NCBI GenBank assembly: GCA_006384855.1
Contig: VCJN01000623.1
Span: forward strand, 89,564-153,563
DNA: 64,000 nucleotides
Direction of reading: 5' to 3'
Origin: Tetraselmis striata
Lineage: Eukaryota; Chlorophyta; Chlorodendrophyceae; Chlorodendrales; Chlorodendraceae
Each line of letters opens with the position of its first letter. Positions within the stretch are counted from its first letter, which is position 1. Shown here piece after piece: positions 24,936 to 37,362 of the stretch. The position numbers and the translations under genes were made by a program. The notes below the pieces were generated by a model. That model ran no database searches and was not told the origin of the DNA. It saw nothing but the letters and a program-made list of their open reading frames with translations.

Positions 24936-27011
24936 ATGGAGAAGCAGCAGCCCACGCCGTTCGTGAATCCCGCCGCCGCATGGGCGGTCCTTGGGGCGCC
25001 GGTGTTCAACCCACAGAATCACCAACACTCGGACCGCCCCGCGCTGCTCAACGCACCGACGCTGGCGACGGCGGGGCAAACTCGCAGCCCGCTCAAAAGC
25101 TGCCTATGATGCACCTACGTCAAGTCAGGCCACGGCTTGGAGAAGCTTCTCGGCACAATGCGCCTCGTGAGGCGTCCCATACTTATGCTAAATACTGCCA
25201 CTAGTGTCCGACGACAGGGCGGTGGAGGCGTTAGCGAGCGCGGACGCCACCCCGGAGAACAAGGATGGCGCCTCGGCTCCGGCCACAGCGGCCCCGGCGG
25301 CGAGTCGTTTCGTTTCTCGCCGGTCCCGCGCCGGCAGCTCGCAACACTTGCTATTCACCATCGTTACCGAACCCTAAACCACAAAACGACTTCGGCAGCC
25401 CTGCAGTATATTTGTGATGTAACGCGTCTCGCGCGGCCGGCGGCGGGCTGTGGAATGGCCCAGACTGCAACACCCGCGCCGGGCAGGGCGTCGAGGTACT
25501 AGTCCGCCGCAATGGTACATCCATGGAACCCCTGCCTGGTTGCGGAAGGTCAAAATTGGAGGGGGAGTTTTTATACTTACATCCACGTTAACAACACGAA
25601 CTATCCCGGACAAAAGTTCCCCCTTCATTGTAGTGCTAAAGGTTCCTATTCTTAATAGAGGGTCCCCGCTAACAAATGTAGCTGAAATTAGATGGCACTT
25701 TACAAACACGTCAGCGCGTACCGCCCACGTACGCGCAATTAGATAGCTCGCCTAGGTATCTAATTGCTCGCAAATAGATAGCTCGCCGTGGCTTCTGGCG
25801 ATTTAGATAGCTCTGTTATGACCGGTAAAAATGATTCGAATAGCTCTCAAATTCCGCGGCCGGTGGGATTGCTGGGGAGGTCCACCCGCGCGAGCTCCAT
25901 TCTGCATCTTCCAGCAGCCCACGTCAGCCGCCACCGCGCCTGCACCCAGTCAACACCCAGTGACCCGCGCCCTCGGGTCCAGTATGTCAAGTATGTCCCG
26001 CGCAGCCGAGAAGACCAGCAACCACGCACTCGTCCGGGTATGCTTGGTCAAAGTGGTGGAACAGCGAACTCCCGTGGATCTTGGCGCTGCTGCGCGCCGC
26101 CGACAGCGCAGGCGTCCCCGTGTAGTACTTGCGGTCGATGCACTGGGGAGGTAAGGCAAACCTGGAGTCGAAGCTGCGCGAGGAGTTGGGGATTGATGAG
26201 TAGCTCCTGCAACGGACATGGAGCTACCGGTGGGGAAAAACGTCTTGGAGAAGGTGAAGGCCATGGTGGTGGTGTGGCGGGCGGGTAGCGAGCGGAAGGC
26301 CGCCATGAACGACAATCAGTGGTCGGCGGCCGTGAACCAACAGCGCGATCCCATGGTCGTGCTGAAAAAGGGGGAGGCCGGGTTCAAGGAATGGAGTGAC
26401 CTGCGGAACTGGCTGAAACTGACGGTTTGGGTGGACACGGAGTGGGAGGATAATGAGGGAGACCCTCGGGCGCCCGCCGAGGACGCGATATCGCAGACGC
26501 GGCGGAGGTAAAGCAACTGCTGACGGAGCTGTCGGACGCGCTTGCGGCTGGAGAGGACACCGCTGCGAAGAACAAGGCTGCAAAGGAGAAGGAAGAGGTG
26601 GCGGTGGCCCAGCGGGACGTCCAAGGACTCGCCGCTGAAAGGTGCGTCTTGCCGTGCCGCCGCAGCCCTGTCCGACATGCCGAGTTGCCATGTCAACTAA
26701 CCCTCATATTCTCCGTCGGCAGGCTTGCAATTGCTACAGACAAGCCCGTGCGGCAGATCAACCTTGAGGCGATGCGGACATGCGTCGGACACGCGGAGGG
26801 AGAGGGGCATGGCGACATCAACATGGGCACGGACAGCGAGGAGGATGAGTGGTGTCCGCTGTATGTGGAGGAGGTGTTCGACCTGACTGCGGAGGAGGTG
26901 GAACTGCTGTGGAGTTGCACAGGGCATGTCATCCGGGACCTGCCTCTGCCTGATGTGGATGCAGCGGAGTTGCCATCCCCGTGGAGCGTGCTGGACTTCA
27001 ACGCGCTGTAG
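24936..27011 (+). pseudogene. Frame-broken gene remnant, family unknown
   Basis: Coding-like blocks share one strand but need frame changes to join: 24936-25109 (starts MEKQQPTPFVNPAAAW), about 25205-25370 (acidic/Ala-rich, then Arg-rich), about 26045-26210 (WWNSELPWILALLRAAD and MHWGGKANLESKLREELG with an internal stop), 26218-26641, and 26723-27011 (acidic, ending VLDFNAL). The last intron (26642-26722) is clean: donor GTGCGT, acceptor GGCAG, phase-2 closure giving AERLAIATDK. About 26460-26510 needs a frameshift to link WVDTEWEDNEGD to a coiled-coil segment (VKQLLTELSDALAAGED). I cannot name the family. The Trp-rich middle with acidic tail suggests a DNA-binding or transposon accessory protein, but that is a guess. 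Short tagatagctcg repeats interrupt it at 25740-25815. Confidence 0.45.
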
Positions 27012-27419
27012 GATTGGGACGAAGGCGAGGTGCTTAGGCCAGCTGTGCGACACATGCTTCCGGAGATCCCGCACGCGGCTGCGAGTACGGCGCAGGAACG
27101 GGAATCAAGGTAAGGGCGGCGAGCGCGCGTGGAGCATCGCGCTTGGTTCTTGAATATCACAACTGCCCGACGCGCTTGAGCGCGAGAAGCGTGGACCTCG
27201 ATCCCGATCCTCCCGATCCTCCACGGCATGCTGCCGCACTGCCAACACTATTGCTTGCTTGTACGGTCGCCAATGACGGCGGTTGCGCGTGGGGACAGAC
27301 AATTGTGGCCGGATGCGGGCGGCGCCGGCGGCATGCCGCTGCGGAGTAGCACAGCAGCGGTAAATTACATAAAGCGCGGTGATACCGGGCGACTTGGCGC
27401 GATGTCGAAAGCTATCTAA

Positions 27420-28007
27420 TTTGAGCTATATATTTTGCGGGAACCCTTTAATACGCTTTATGTTACACTGCGAGTACCCGCGACTGAGCTCGCTCTGCAA
27501 TGTCGAAAGGCTACCGTTGCGGTGACGAACTACGGACAGCATCGTCGGAGGCCCCGGGAAAAAAAACGTCCACCCGCCACTCCAAAAGTTGCAAATATAA
27601 AATGATGATGTCCCCCGTCGTAATTTTCTAAAACCTCTCGGAATCCGGATTGCATCGAACCTAATTATAGGGATACGCAGGGTTTCAGTACTGTATGAAA
27701 TTTTGCTGATGCCGCGCTACGAAACTCATCGGCGGCAGCTGGCAGCCCCGGCGGCGTGCGGCGGCGTTGTCGATTCACCCCTGATTCCTTCCGCGTCCGA
27801 GCACCGATCGCCGGCGTCGAGTTGTCACGTCGGCCAGGTGAGGTCAAGCACGAGACAGCAGCGGTCTCGGAAGAGGCGTTACTCGTAGTCCCAACCCGCG
27901 GGCCGACTCTTGACGTCGCTGGCTCGCAACCAGTTTGAGCATATATATGAGCGAGACAGCTGGCAGCCATGCGTGCCGCAGGTGGGCGACTGGTTCAGCT
28001 GGGGGGT

Positions 28008-28042
<35 letters not shown>

Positions 28043-28890
28043 TCTTAGCAGGGCGTTGTGCAGCGATGTCATTTCCCAGGCATATCCACCCGTCCTGATA
28101 TCAGTATCATTACCATGCTACTCGTATGTACGCCGTGAATAATCCTGCCAGGTCAGTCATCTGTGATATAGACTGTGGGTAGGGGTACATGAGCCATGAT
28201 TGCTTGATATCATTAGCACAGTGTGCCTGCGCCAGCAGCCACTGTGGGGCGTCTCGCTCAGCCTGAGAGGGGGGGGGGGGGGGGGGCGGGGGCACCTCGG
28301 CATGGAAATGGATTGCGATGCCATCACACATCTCTACCCGTCCTGTTATCATACATGGTTAGCACAGTGCGCTGGAGGAAAGTCCTCGTCCTGCCAGTTT
28401 ATCCCGTCCTCGATTGTATGATATGAATAAATGTGCTTATGACGTGCTATTGTGACTGTGATCTGCAGCCAGCACTGCCATTGCGAGGCAGCCTTACCGG
28501 TATCAACCTGATGTACAGTGGGATCCGCAGGTAAGCATAGCCCGCCACGTCTGCCCCTGAAAGCCCCCCCCCCCCCCCCCCCCCCCCCCCTCCTTGTATG
28601 AACACAGTTGTTATTATTTGCGATTCGAAGGGTTGCCTGTATGTATTGCACCACCAGCATTGTGGCAATGCGATATATCTTACACCCAGTGAAGCAAAAC
28701 TTTCCTGCATACTGGCGCGAATGCCGGCCGCCATGTGGCAGGATCTTAGCCCCTGCCCGGTACTTACTCTCACGCAGTGCAGCTCTCTATTGTTGGCAAC
28801 AATGTGTACTTTCATTACCATCATGAGCAGCAGGCCCGCTGTTTGTTTGCTCATATATGTAATTAAGACTGGTGCGCCCTTGCTGAGCAG
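27420..28890. other. Intergenic with three long homopolymers
   Basis: No gene recognised. Contains G33 with one early interruption (28008-28040), G18 (28269-28286) and C27 (28564-28590). The first exon of the NSUN6 gene should lie towards the right end but was not found. Confidence 0.5.
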
Positions 28891-29929
28891 GTATGGCAGT
28901 ACCTTTGCCAGGGCTTTGGAGAAGCTGGCATGCAAGCCATGGCTGCCAAGCTCGCGAGCCCCCCGCTGAACCTCTGCTTCAGGATCAACACGCTCAGGAT
29001 CTCCCCCAACGTGCGCCACCCCGCTGCGGGATCCCCTTTGCTTGCCTACTCCGCCCACCAGGGCTGCAGCGGGGCTGCTGGATGCTCTGTGTCACAGAGT
29101 CTCCCTGAATGTGGGGCATGTATCAGCCTGCGCCGGGAGGAAGCTGTTGCCCGGCTCTGCAGCCCCCCCCCCCCCCTCCCCCCCCTCCCCCGCGCCCTCA
29201 GGTGCCCACTTTTTCATGGCACACACAAACGCACGCATATGCCCCCCCGCGCCCACACATCTATCCCGCCCGTGCCAACACTGCACCCCGCTACAGGACG
29301 CCCTGCGGGAGCTGCAGCAGCAGATCTGCTCCCGCGAGGGTTGGAGTGCATTGGAGGTGTCCCCGTTGGCAGAGCTGCCCAATGTGGTGGTCCTCAAAGG
29401 CCACGGGCCGCATGCAGTAGATACCACGAGCGCTCAGGGTAGGTGCTCCGCATCACCCTTAATCCACCGCGCCCTGCAGCCATGCATAGCTCATACGGAC
29501 CTCTCTCATCTCTACGCGCTGCCACATGGACGAGAGCTGTTTCCAGCGCCTAAAAGACCGAGCCGCGGCCATAATCTGGGGCTGAGCGTCAGCATGGTGA
29601 GCGGATAATGGTGTGTGTTGCCAGATGCCAGCGGGGCCGGGACAAAGCAAGTCGTTGTGGACCGCAAGTGCGGCGAGGCGGTTCTGCGCGGCGCGGCCGT
29701 CTACGCGCCCGGGGTCCTCGGCTGCAGCCCAAACGTGAGTCCCCATGCCCTGTCAGCTTCTCCCCCGGGCGCGGCTGAAGCTGCATGCTTACCTGCGATA
29801 GCCCTTTGCCGCCCCAAGCCCTCTCGCCACCAAGGCCTGCCTCTCCGCCCCCCCCCCCCCCCCCCCCCCCCCTCCCTGGAAGCTTCTGCACCGGCGCCCT
29901 GCTATGTGACGATGCAGAATGAACCGCCC

Positions 29930-29964
<35 letters not shown>

Positions 29965-32900
29965 CAGCAAGTTGCTTGCCTTATTCGCTTGTGTCTGAGG
30001 TGCATTGGGTCTGCTGCGCCATCATGAGTGAATAGGCGCGTCTGGAAACCCGGCTGCATAGAAGACTATCGCCGCCGCACTCAACCCGGCCCGCCATGCC
30101 TGTGCCGACCTCAGGTGCAGGAAGGCGACTCTGTCGCGGTGCTCATCGCTCTGTCGCCTCAGATGACGCGCGGAACGGTGCTGGGCTCGCAGCACGATGC
30201 CCCGTCAGAGCAAGCCACCGTGTTCATCGGCGTTGGCCGCACCGCTATGGGTGAGCCGGTGCAGTGCTTGCCGCTGCTATCAGCCATGCCATGTCCCATC
30301 ACGGTGCTCAGCCTGTCGTGCGTGGGTGCCGGCTGCCGCGCGGCGGAGCTCTTCTGCCACTCGCGCACCCACCAAGCAGCTGACAGCGCGTTTGTGCTCT
30401 CGCAGGCCGGAGCGAGATGTTCCGCAAGAGCCGTGGCTTGGCAGTGGAAATGACGCAGCCAGTCTTTGCCATCCCCTCCGGTGCAGGTGCGCGCCTCAGG
30501 CCTTCAATCGGGTGTGCCCTGGCTGCCCCTCAAGTAGAATGGCCGGTCGGAGTCACCCGGGGGTGCCATTGAATGCGCCGGTTCCTGTCGCCTCCGGATG
30601 TTCCGGATGTTCAGTCGCCGTGCAGTAAGCTTCCGGTGTGTATCGTACCTAATAAAAGGCACTGATATGTGCACGTGACGCCTGGAGACCGCCTCCGGTC
30701 CTGATGCAAACGCCCGGCTGTCCGCGCAGGACTGCTGCCCGGCCAGGTCATGCTGCAGAACCTGCCGAGCATCGTCGCGGCAGCTGTGTTGGCGCCCCCG
30801 CCCGGCGCCTGCGTGCTGGACATGTGCGCTGCGCCAGGTGATCGCAATGCAGTAACCCGACACACAGCCCACCTGCGCCCTGCACCGCCCTCCGCCGTCT
30901 GCACATGGCCACTAGCGTAGGCGTAGTCTCCACCTGCAATCGCGACTGCAGGAACACCGCGCAGGGCGTGCACGCCCCCGGGTAGATCCGACGGTGCATG
31001 ATGTTGCGCGCTTAGCCGGGCGCCGCTTGCCAGGTGGTTTTGCCTCAAGCAACGCAGCGGGGTGTTCACTTGTGGATGGCCTGTGTGGGTGCGCGCTCAC
31101 AGGGGGGAAGACCACCGCGATGGCGGAGCAGATGGGTGACGCCGGCCAGATCATTGCGCTGGACCGCACACACGAGAAGGTGCGCAGCGACTAGCGGTGG
31201 CCGCCGCTCTACACCCGCCTGGCAGCAGCTGCCTTGCAGCGGTAGCGGCTGCGACAGGATGCGGAGCCACCATCGTTAGCACTCCTGAGCCTCCAGACAG
31301 CCTACCTAGGATGGCTGCAGCATGCGCAGCGCCAGTTGGTGTGGTGCTTGTTTGCATGGGCACCAATCCCCCCCGGCTGACGCAATCCCCCCCCCTGCTG
31401 CCGCTCCCGCTCCCGCTGCCTCTGCAGGCAGGCACCATCCGGGACCTGGCGGAGGAGCTGGGCCTGTCCTGCATCCAGGCATACAAGGCAAGTCACAGCC
31501 TTGTCTCCTAACATCCCGATCTACAGCATACGCCCCGTGCATTACTGCCGGGATGGCGCTCGCATGTGGAGCGCAAGTCGAGGTGGTGGCCACCTGACCA
31601 TTAAACCCTAAGCTCAAAACCCCTAAAACCTTCCAGACCCCTAAAACCTTTAAAAACCTAGCAGTAACCCTAAATTCCCTAACACCGCGCCACGCCATGC
31701 TGACAGCCGTCACTGATGTGCGCGGGCAACCACCCACTGACATGTTGCCCCCTCGCAACCAACTGTTGACCGCCCCACAGATGGACGCCAGGAAAGCGGT
31801 GCTGCGCGGCGATGAGGGCTCCTCACAGAGCGATGCGGTGGGGCCGGGGGAGGCACAGCAGCAGCTGAGCGGTGAGCGCGTGCCCTGCCATGCTCCGCAT
31901 GAAGCCCGTCGGGGGTCTACACATTATCTTCCATGGGCACTGACAACAGCGGAAGGCTGGATACGCACAGCGTGCGGAGACAATGTGCAGTGCTGATTAA
32001 TCAAGCATGGAGTGTGATGGCTTTAAGCCGTGTGTCGGCGCTGTTGCTGGCCGCGACATATGAACACCCACCTTGTGCGTTGATTGAGTCTGGGAGCGCA
32101 TCATGGCCGGCGCGTCCCTGCCTCAAAGAGCCGGAGCTGTGGCCTGAGTGGCGCCCACCTCTGCCCGTTGCAGCCAAGGGATTGGCGCGACAGCAGCGCC
32201 GGGAAGCGGCGATGCGGGCCAGAGGTATCGAGCCCCCCAAGCCTCGAGGTGCGGCAGCGCCTCCCAACATGTGTCTGAGTGCACGCCTGCCTCCCGCTTT
32301 GCCATGTGCTCATGGCGGAGAAATGGAGTGGGACCCACAAGTGGCGACCTTGGGTGAGGGGGGGGGGCAGTGCTAGCAGTTCAGTTAGTGGCAGCCGCCG
32401 CGTTGCCGCGCTGCACCGAATCACACCGAGGTGACAGGCTGTTCCCATGACCTTTTGCTTAGCATGCCACCGCCCAAGAGTAGGCAGGCATGGCAGATGG
32501 ATAGACACTTTGTGCTGTCCACGGCTGCTGCATGTTTGCGGGGAATCTTTGCGGCTGTTGCAGCGGCACGTGGCGAGTTGCACCGCCGATCTAACACGCC
32601 CCCCGCACTAACGTGGCCGCACGTGGTTTCGATTCCGCCGCCTGCAGCCTGCGACCCGCCCTGCCGCGGATGGGCTCCCGAGTCGTTCGAGTACATCATG
32701 CTGGATGCGCCGTGCACGGGGCTGGGGCTCCGCCCCCGCCTCACGCAAGAGGTGGGCCCCTGCGCCCCCACCACGCCCGTGACTGCCTGGTTTTCGGTGC
32801 GGTCGTCTCACTGTCGTCGAAGTCAATTCATTGGTGCCACACATGGCAGCCGACGCGCGCCGCAAAACGCGCGCCTGGATGCAAGCGGCGCATGTCTGCA

Positions 32901-33931
32901 CCCCTACACACATTGGAGTGGCAACAACGTCGCATCGGGCTGCCTCGCGGCCTGCACTGCCTCTGCCCCAGCAAGCGCTGGTCCCGGCGTGAGGAGTGCG
33001 TTTGTCTGTTGCGGATCGGCAGCTCAAGCTGGCGGACTTGGAGGGAGCGGCCGCGTACCAGCGCACCCTGATTGACACCGCGGTGGCGCTGCTGCGGCCC
33101 AGCGGCAGGCTCGTGTACTCCACGTGCAGCATCAACCCGGGTGGGTCCCTCCCCCCCTCCGCCTGGGAAGGCGGTCAGCCCCCCCGACACCATGCTGACG
33201 CAATGTCACCCCACCCCTTGCGGTGGCGGCGTAGGCAGCGCCCCTCCCGGAAAGAATGCGAGCGGATGCTTGCATCGTTGCAGCGGCCTGTCCATCTCCT
33301 GGTCGCGGGTGCTGCGGCTGATGGGCGCGGTGCGATGTTCCGGCTGCAGGGGAGAATGAGAGCAACGTGCGCTACCTTCTGGACAGGTATCCCTGCATGC
33401 AGCTTGTGAACGCAACGCCGCGGCTGGGGGGCCCGGGGCTGCGCGGCCTCGGAGCGCGAGGTAAGCCGCCGCACCCCTCCCGCGCGAGCGCGCCTGCTGC
33501 CGCAGTATACCCAGGGTTAGCATGCGCTCCTGATGGTGTCCGGATGTATACTGCTAGACTGCCGCCGCTCGCCCCAGCACCTGGTGGCGGTGGAAATCGC
33601 TGAGCCATCCATAACTATTTGGGCGAGCATTCATCGATTGCCCATGTCCCCCCATCGCCCCGATGGCCCGGCATGTGTCTGCGGCAGATAGTCACCTGAT
33701 CTAGATGCACAGCAGATTAGGAGTGTCAGCTGCTTCCGTCCTGGTCCCCCCCCCCTCCCCCCCCTTCCCTGCTTTAACGTCTCCCTCGCCCTCTCCCTCT
33801 TCCTGCTGCGCCAGGCCTGGCTGAGTGAAGCCGAGAGCCGGCTGGTGCAGCGCTTTGACCCATGCCATCCGCTGGACACCATTGGTTTCTTCATTGCCAA
33901 GTTTGAGAAGCGCCAAGATCAGGCCGAGTAG
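28891..33931 (+). CDS. NSUN6: NSUN6-type RNA (cytosine-5) methyltransferase with PUA domain
   Basis: Exons: 28891-29010, 29297-29438, 29625-29734, 30115-30250, 30406-30486, 30730-30837, 31103-31179, 31427-31487, 31781-31871, 32174-32248, 32648-32751, 33023-33140, 33350-33460 and 33815-33931. The order matches animal/plant NSUN6: N-terminal RNA-binding segment (LCFRINTLRI), PUA domain (CGEAVLRGAAVYAPGVLG through VFIGVGRTAMG), then the SAM-dependent Rossmann fold. SAM-binding motif I is LDMCAAPGGKTT. Motif IV is LDAPCTGLGLRP. Motif VI holds the catalytic Cys in YSTCSINPG. The C-terminus IGFFIAKFEK is diagnostic. The family methylates C5 of cytosine near the 3' end of certain tRNAs and in some mRNAs. 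Phases close at every junction except the last one and at the 31488 GC donor, which closes but is non-canonical. The initiator exon upstream of 28891 was not found. Confidence 0.9.
29936..29961. repeat. (CT)n microsatellite in an NSUN6 intron
   Basis: About twelve CT units within the intron between 29734 and 30115, close to a C25 run (29848-29872). Both are pyrimidine-rich in the transcript. Confidence 0.9.
31597..31682. repeat. Degenerate telomere-like (CCCTAAA) block in an intron
   Basis: Contains taaaccctaag, aaaacccctaaaacc (twice, varied) and taaccctaaattccctaac, i.e. drifted copies of the plant-type CCCTAAA telomere word. It lies in the GC-AG intron of the NSUN6 gene (31488-31780). Confidence 0.7.
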
Positions 33932-34619
33932 ACCGGGGGGAGGGAACACAGTTAATGCTTCTCATCTCGGCGGCGGCGGTGCCTTCGTCACTGTGTTGGA
34001 AGCTCAGCATCCGCAAGTGCGGGGACATGTGTTGCTTGATGGCAAACTGTTAGCAGGAGAACCCGTACGACATTCCGCATACGGAAAGACAGACTCGGGC
34101 CACAGACCCACATTCGCATGCGCATGGCTGCTTGGGGGGCTTGTGGAGCGCGCGTCCCGTATACTCTGGGATCCGGAACGCTGGCGTTCGCAGCAGCAGC
34201 AGCCTTGTGGCGCCACATGGGTTTATACCGCTCTCTCTCGCGGGTTCCGCGGGCGGCTAAGCTGCGGACGGCCAATAAGCGCGTGCGATCTCCACCTAGC
34301 AAGAGGGGGGCAGTAGTGCGGTGCGTGCGGCGCGGGCCGCTGACTCTCAGTATTAAGGCAGTGCCGTATTCGCCAAGGCAGATCTACCGATGCCACAAGC
34401 GCATCCGCGGCCTGCGTTTCAGCAGGGTAGTAGTGCCCCCGAACACCAACGGTCTGCTGCCACAGCAGCGCCCAGTACACTCGCCATGCATGGTGGCAGT
34501 TGTAAAGAGTCCGACGAGGTAAGGACCTCGGAGGAAGTGGGCATGCAGACGTCACCCTTGCCAATGATAGGTCGATGACATGTAAGGAGTAGCCCGGTTG
34601 GTGCTGGTTCGAGTGTAGC

Positions 34620-35600
34620 AACATTCATCCAAAAATAACAATGCGCAATAATAATGGTATCAATAGTCGAATATCGGCGGCGGCGCAGCGAGTACAACAT
34701 TCCACAAACATATAATTGCGCAATCAAAAGCGAATCGGAGGCGGCGCTGCGCTGCGCGGTCCAACAGTACAACAGTTTAGCCAGGCGGATTTCCATGTAG
34801 GCACGGCACCGGAGGCACATTGGATACCAACTTCCAATAGCAAGTACCTGGAACTCCATTGGTGCTGTTTGTGATGCACGATCATCAAACATCGCGGCGC
34901 TGCGCAAGTATATGTCATACAACATTCGATCAAAACTTTTAGAGACTGATATAAGTAACCTCGTGCCGCCGCGTCGGGGCGGCGGCGCGGCAGCGCTACG
35001 AGAACATAAAAAATACGCGATACTCGGCTCGTTCGGCGGCGCAGCTCGAGTACAACATACATGGAGCGTCGCCTACCCAGGGCTTTCCGTAACTGGATTG
35101 CTGCCTAAACGGCCGTCGTAGAGACGCTGCAAGGGTTTCACTGGTGCCAGTCCTGTCCCGGGGGCGGGAAAAAAAAACATACATATTCCGATCTGTAATG
35201 TCCACCCAGCCCATTGCGGGACGGACTCAGAAAAAAATCCGCGGATGGCGTATACCTGTAGTGGAATAATATAGCGCAAGCGGCACTAGTACACAATTCC
35301 AACAACATTGCGCGATCAAAAACAATGACGTGGCGGCGCGCTGCGCGGTTCAAATATAACACTCAATCAAAACCGAAGTAGAGACAGGCAGAATACAAAG
35401 CGCGCGCGGCCTCCGACTCGCGGCGGTTGCCCTGCGAGCGCAGTACAACATCCCAATAACACAATGATGGCGCCATTAAAAAACTGCGCAATGGTGCGGG
35501 TACGGCGATCCGAAAACCCATTTGCACCAAAAAGGCGGCGGTGATGCGAGTAAGGATTCGATAGCTACGCAATAGTGATTCCAAGAACAGTCACTCTAGC
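34620..35600. repeat. Degenerate interspersed/tandem repeat array
   Basis: At least six drifted copies of a unit containing gagtacaacattcc, caataacattgcgcaatcaa and a ggcggcgcgctgcgc GC block, spaced roughly 100-200 bp. A later LINE fragment is inserted into one copy. Confidence 0.6.
35063..35175 (+). mobile_element. 113-bp 5'-truncated LINE fragment with target-site duplication
   Basis: Matches the 3' tails of LINE copies A and B (ggctttccgta...ctgcctaa...ggccgtcgtagagacgctgc) and ends in an A run. Both sides carry aacatacat (35054-35062 and 35176-35184), a target-site duplication typical of target-primed reverse transcription. Confidence 0.8.
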
Positions 35601-35729
35601 CAGTAGATGTGCACATGTGCTTTTCTGACTGCAGTTGTGCTTTTCTGACTGCAGTTGTGCAGTCTCTTTTAGGATTCTTTGCCTATATTCTTAGGCATAC
35701 TTTCGCGTGTTGAATTTCATATAGCCCCG

Positions 35730-35756
35730 CCCCCCCCCCCCCCCCCCCCCCCCCCC
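35730..35756. repeat. Poly-C tract (C27)
   Basis: Uninterrupted C27 on the plus strand between repeats, not in a recognised gene. Confidence 0.95.
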
Positions 35757-37039
35757 GGGCCGCCGAGTCGTATCTAACTAGCGACTTTATTGTATCGAAA
35801 CTCGGCGTTCCGACTGTAAGGTCACAATGACCTAGATGCTCTCGAGCAAGCAAATATAGGCGGCGAGTCGCGCCGGGTCAGGGCCTTGCGATTCAGCACC
35901 TTTCCCTACACGGGTGATACGCTGACATCCGCGCAGAGGATCGGGCGGACGCACGGATTGTTTAATTTGGGTGGGTCAGGTCGGCGCCATGGCAATGGTG
36001 CCGGCGTACCAAGTCCGCCCTTTTCATCGGTTAGAAATGCGATTTTCAAATACGTAGCAGTAGTAGCTGTTTTCAGTGTCACACCTACCGCGCCTCGATG
36101 CGAAATTGCGCAATGTATTCGCTGCTTGCGAGCGGTGAGCAGCATCACTCGTGAGGAGTATTATGAATGGAAACTTCGCAGGGCAACTTTGCTACTCCAG
36201 TACGACCTGGTTTCTCTTAGTCTGTTTCAACAGTTAAATAGTTTACAGGTCAATCCTCCTGCGGATGCCGGGCAATGGCAATGGCAACGGCAGACAAGCA
36301 GCCGATGTCACGAGTAGAACAATAAAAAACACTGATGACTCATCTGCGACACTACAGCACCGAAGCAGCGCTTTGGCCTGAAGTCCAGCGGAATGGGGAC
36401 GAGTTGTGGGTAATCCGTCGATGGGCATCCTAGTCCGCCTGTCCAGCTCACAGCATCTGGAAGGCTGACGGTTGCCTGGATCCTTGCGAGTTTCCCTGCC
36501 GTGGAAAAATAGCGGGGCACGTCAGCAAACTTCCCCACTGTAAGCATGATGGACGATGTTTGAGACTTTGGCATGTCGCAAGCTCTAGCTGAATCTCGTG
36601 CCTAATACCGCTTTCTCATGTTCCCAGGGTCACTAGTTGCTTTGCTGCACAAAGGAATGCCGCACATACAGAGGAGGGCGCCGCGGCAACAGCAGTACAA
36701 CTGCATTGCGGGTGGGGCTGCATCGACAGCGTGACACATCTCATCGTGTTTCGGGACAGCAGCAGCAAAAAACAGAATGAAAATGATACAGAGGGTGAAG
36801 TAGCAACAAGGGATGTTCGTGGTTAAAAAATGAGTAATCCAGCGAAGCGTCGATTTTTCGGCGGTGAGCTTTATTGCCGTACGGGTACCCGTGCAGCGGA
36901 TCGGGCCTATAGGTGCATGGCAAAAGCGCTTATATACTGGAATGTACTACTAAGTACTATAATCCACCCACACGCCCACCCGCCCGCCCACGGTCCTTAA
37001 TTGCACAGCCGTCCGATTACGATCTCACGGTTGGGAGGC

Positions 37040-37362
37040 TATGAGTACTGGTACTCGCTACTCGCTGCTGGTAATGGGAAAAAAAAATCTGGTACTTCAA
37101 AGCGTTGGCAATGCGAACGCTCGCTGCTGGTACTGGTACTTGCTACTCGCTGCTGGTACTGCTGGTACTGGTACTCACTACTCGCTGCTGATAATGGAAA
37201 AAAACTCTGGTACTTCAAAGCGCTGGCAATGCAAACGCTCGCTGCTGGACTGGTACTCGCTACTCGCTGCCGGTAATGGAAAAAAAACTCTGGTACTTCA
37301 AAGCGCTGGCAATGCAAACGCTCGCCGCTGGTACTTCAAAAAAGCGCTGGCAATAATGCAAC
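37040..37362. repeat. Minisatellite, about 3-4 units
   Basis: The unit is about 85-125 bp and contains ctactcgctgctggtaatgg, an A7-A9 run, ctggtacttcaaagcgctgg and caatgcaaacgctcgctgct. The copies differ mainly in A-run length and in duplicated ggtactgctggtac words. Confidence 0.85.

Noticed and set aside
36308..36574. 88-codon minus-strand ORF upstream of the minisatellite
   Set aside because: No recognisable motif, no splice-supported link to the IQ gene, and length within chance for this composition. It could still be a missing 3' exon.
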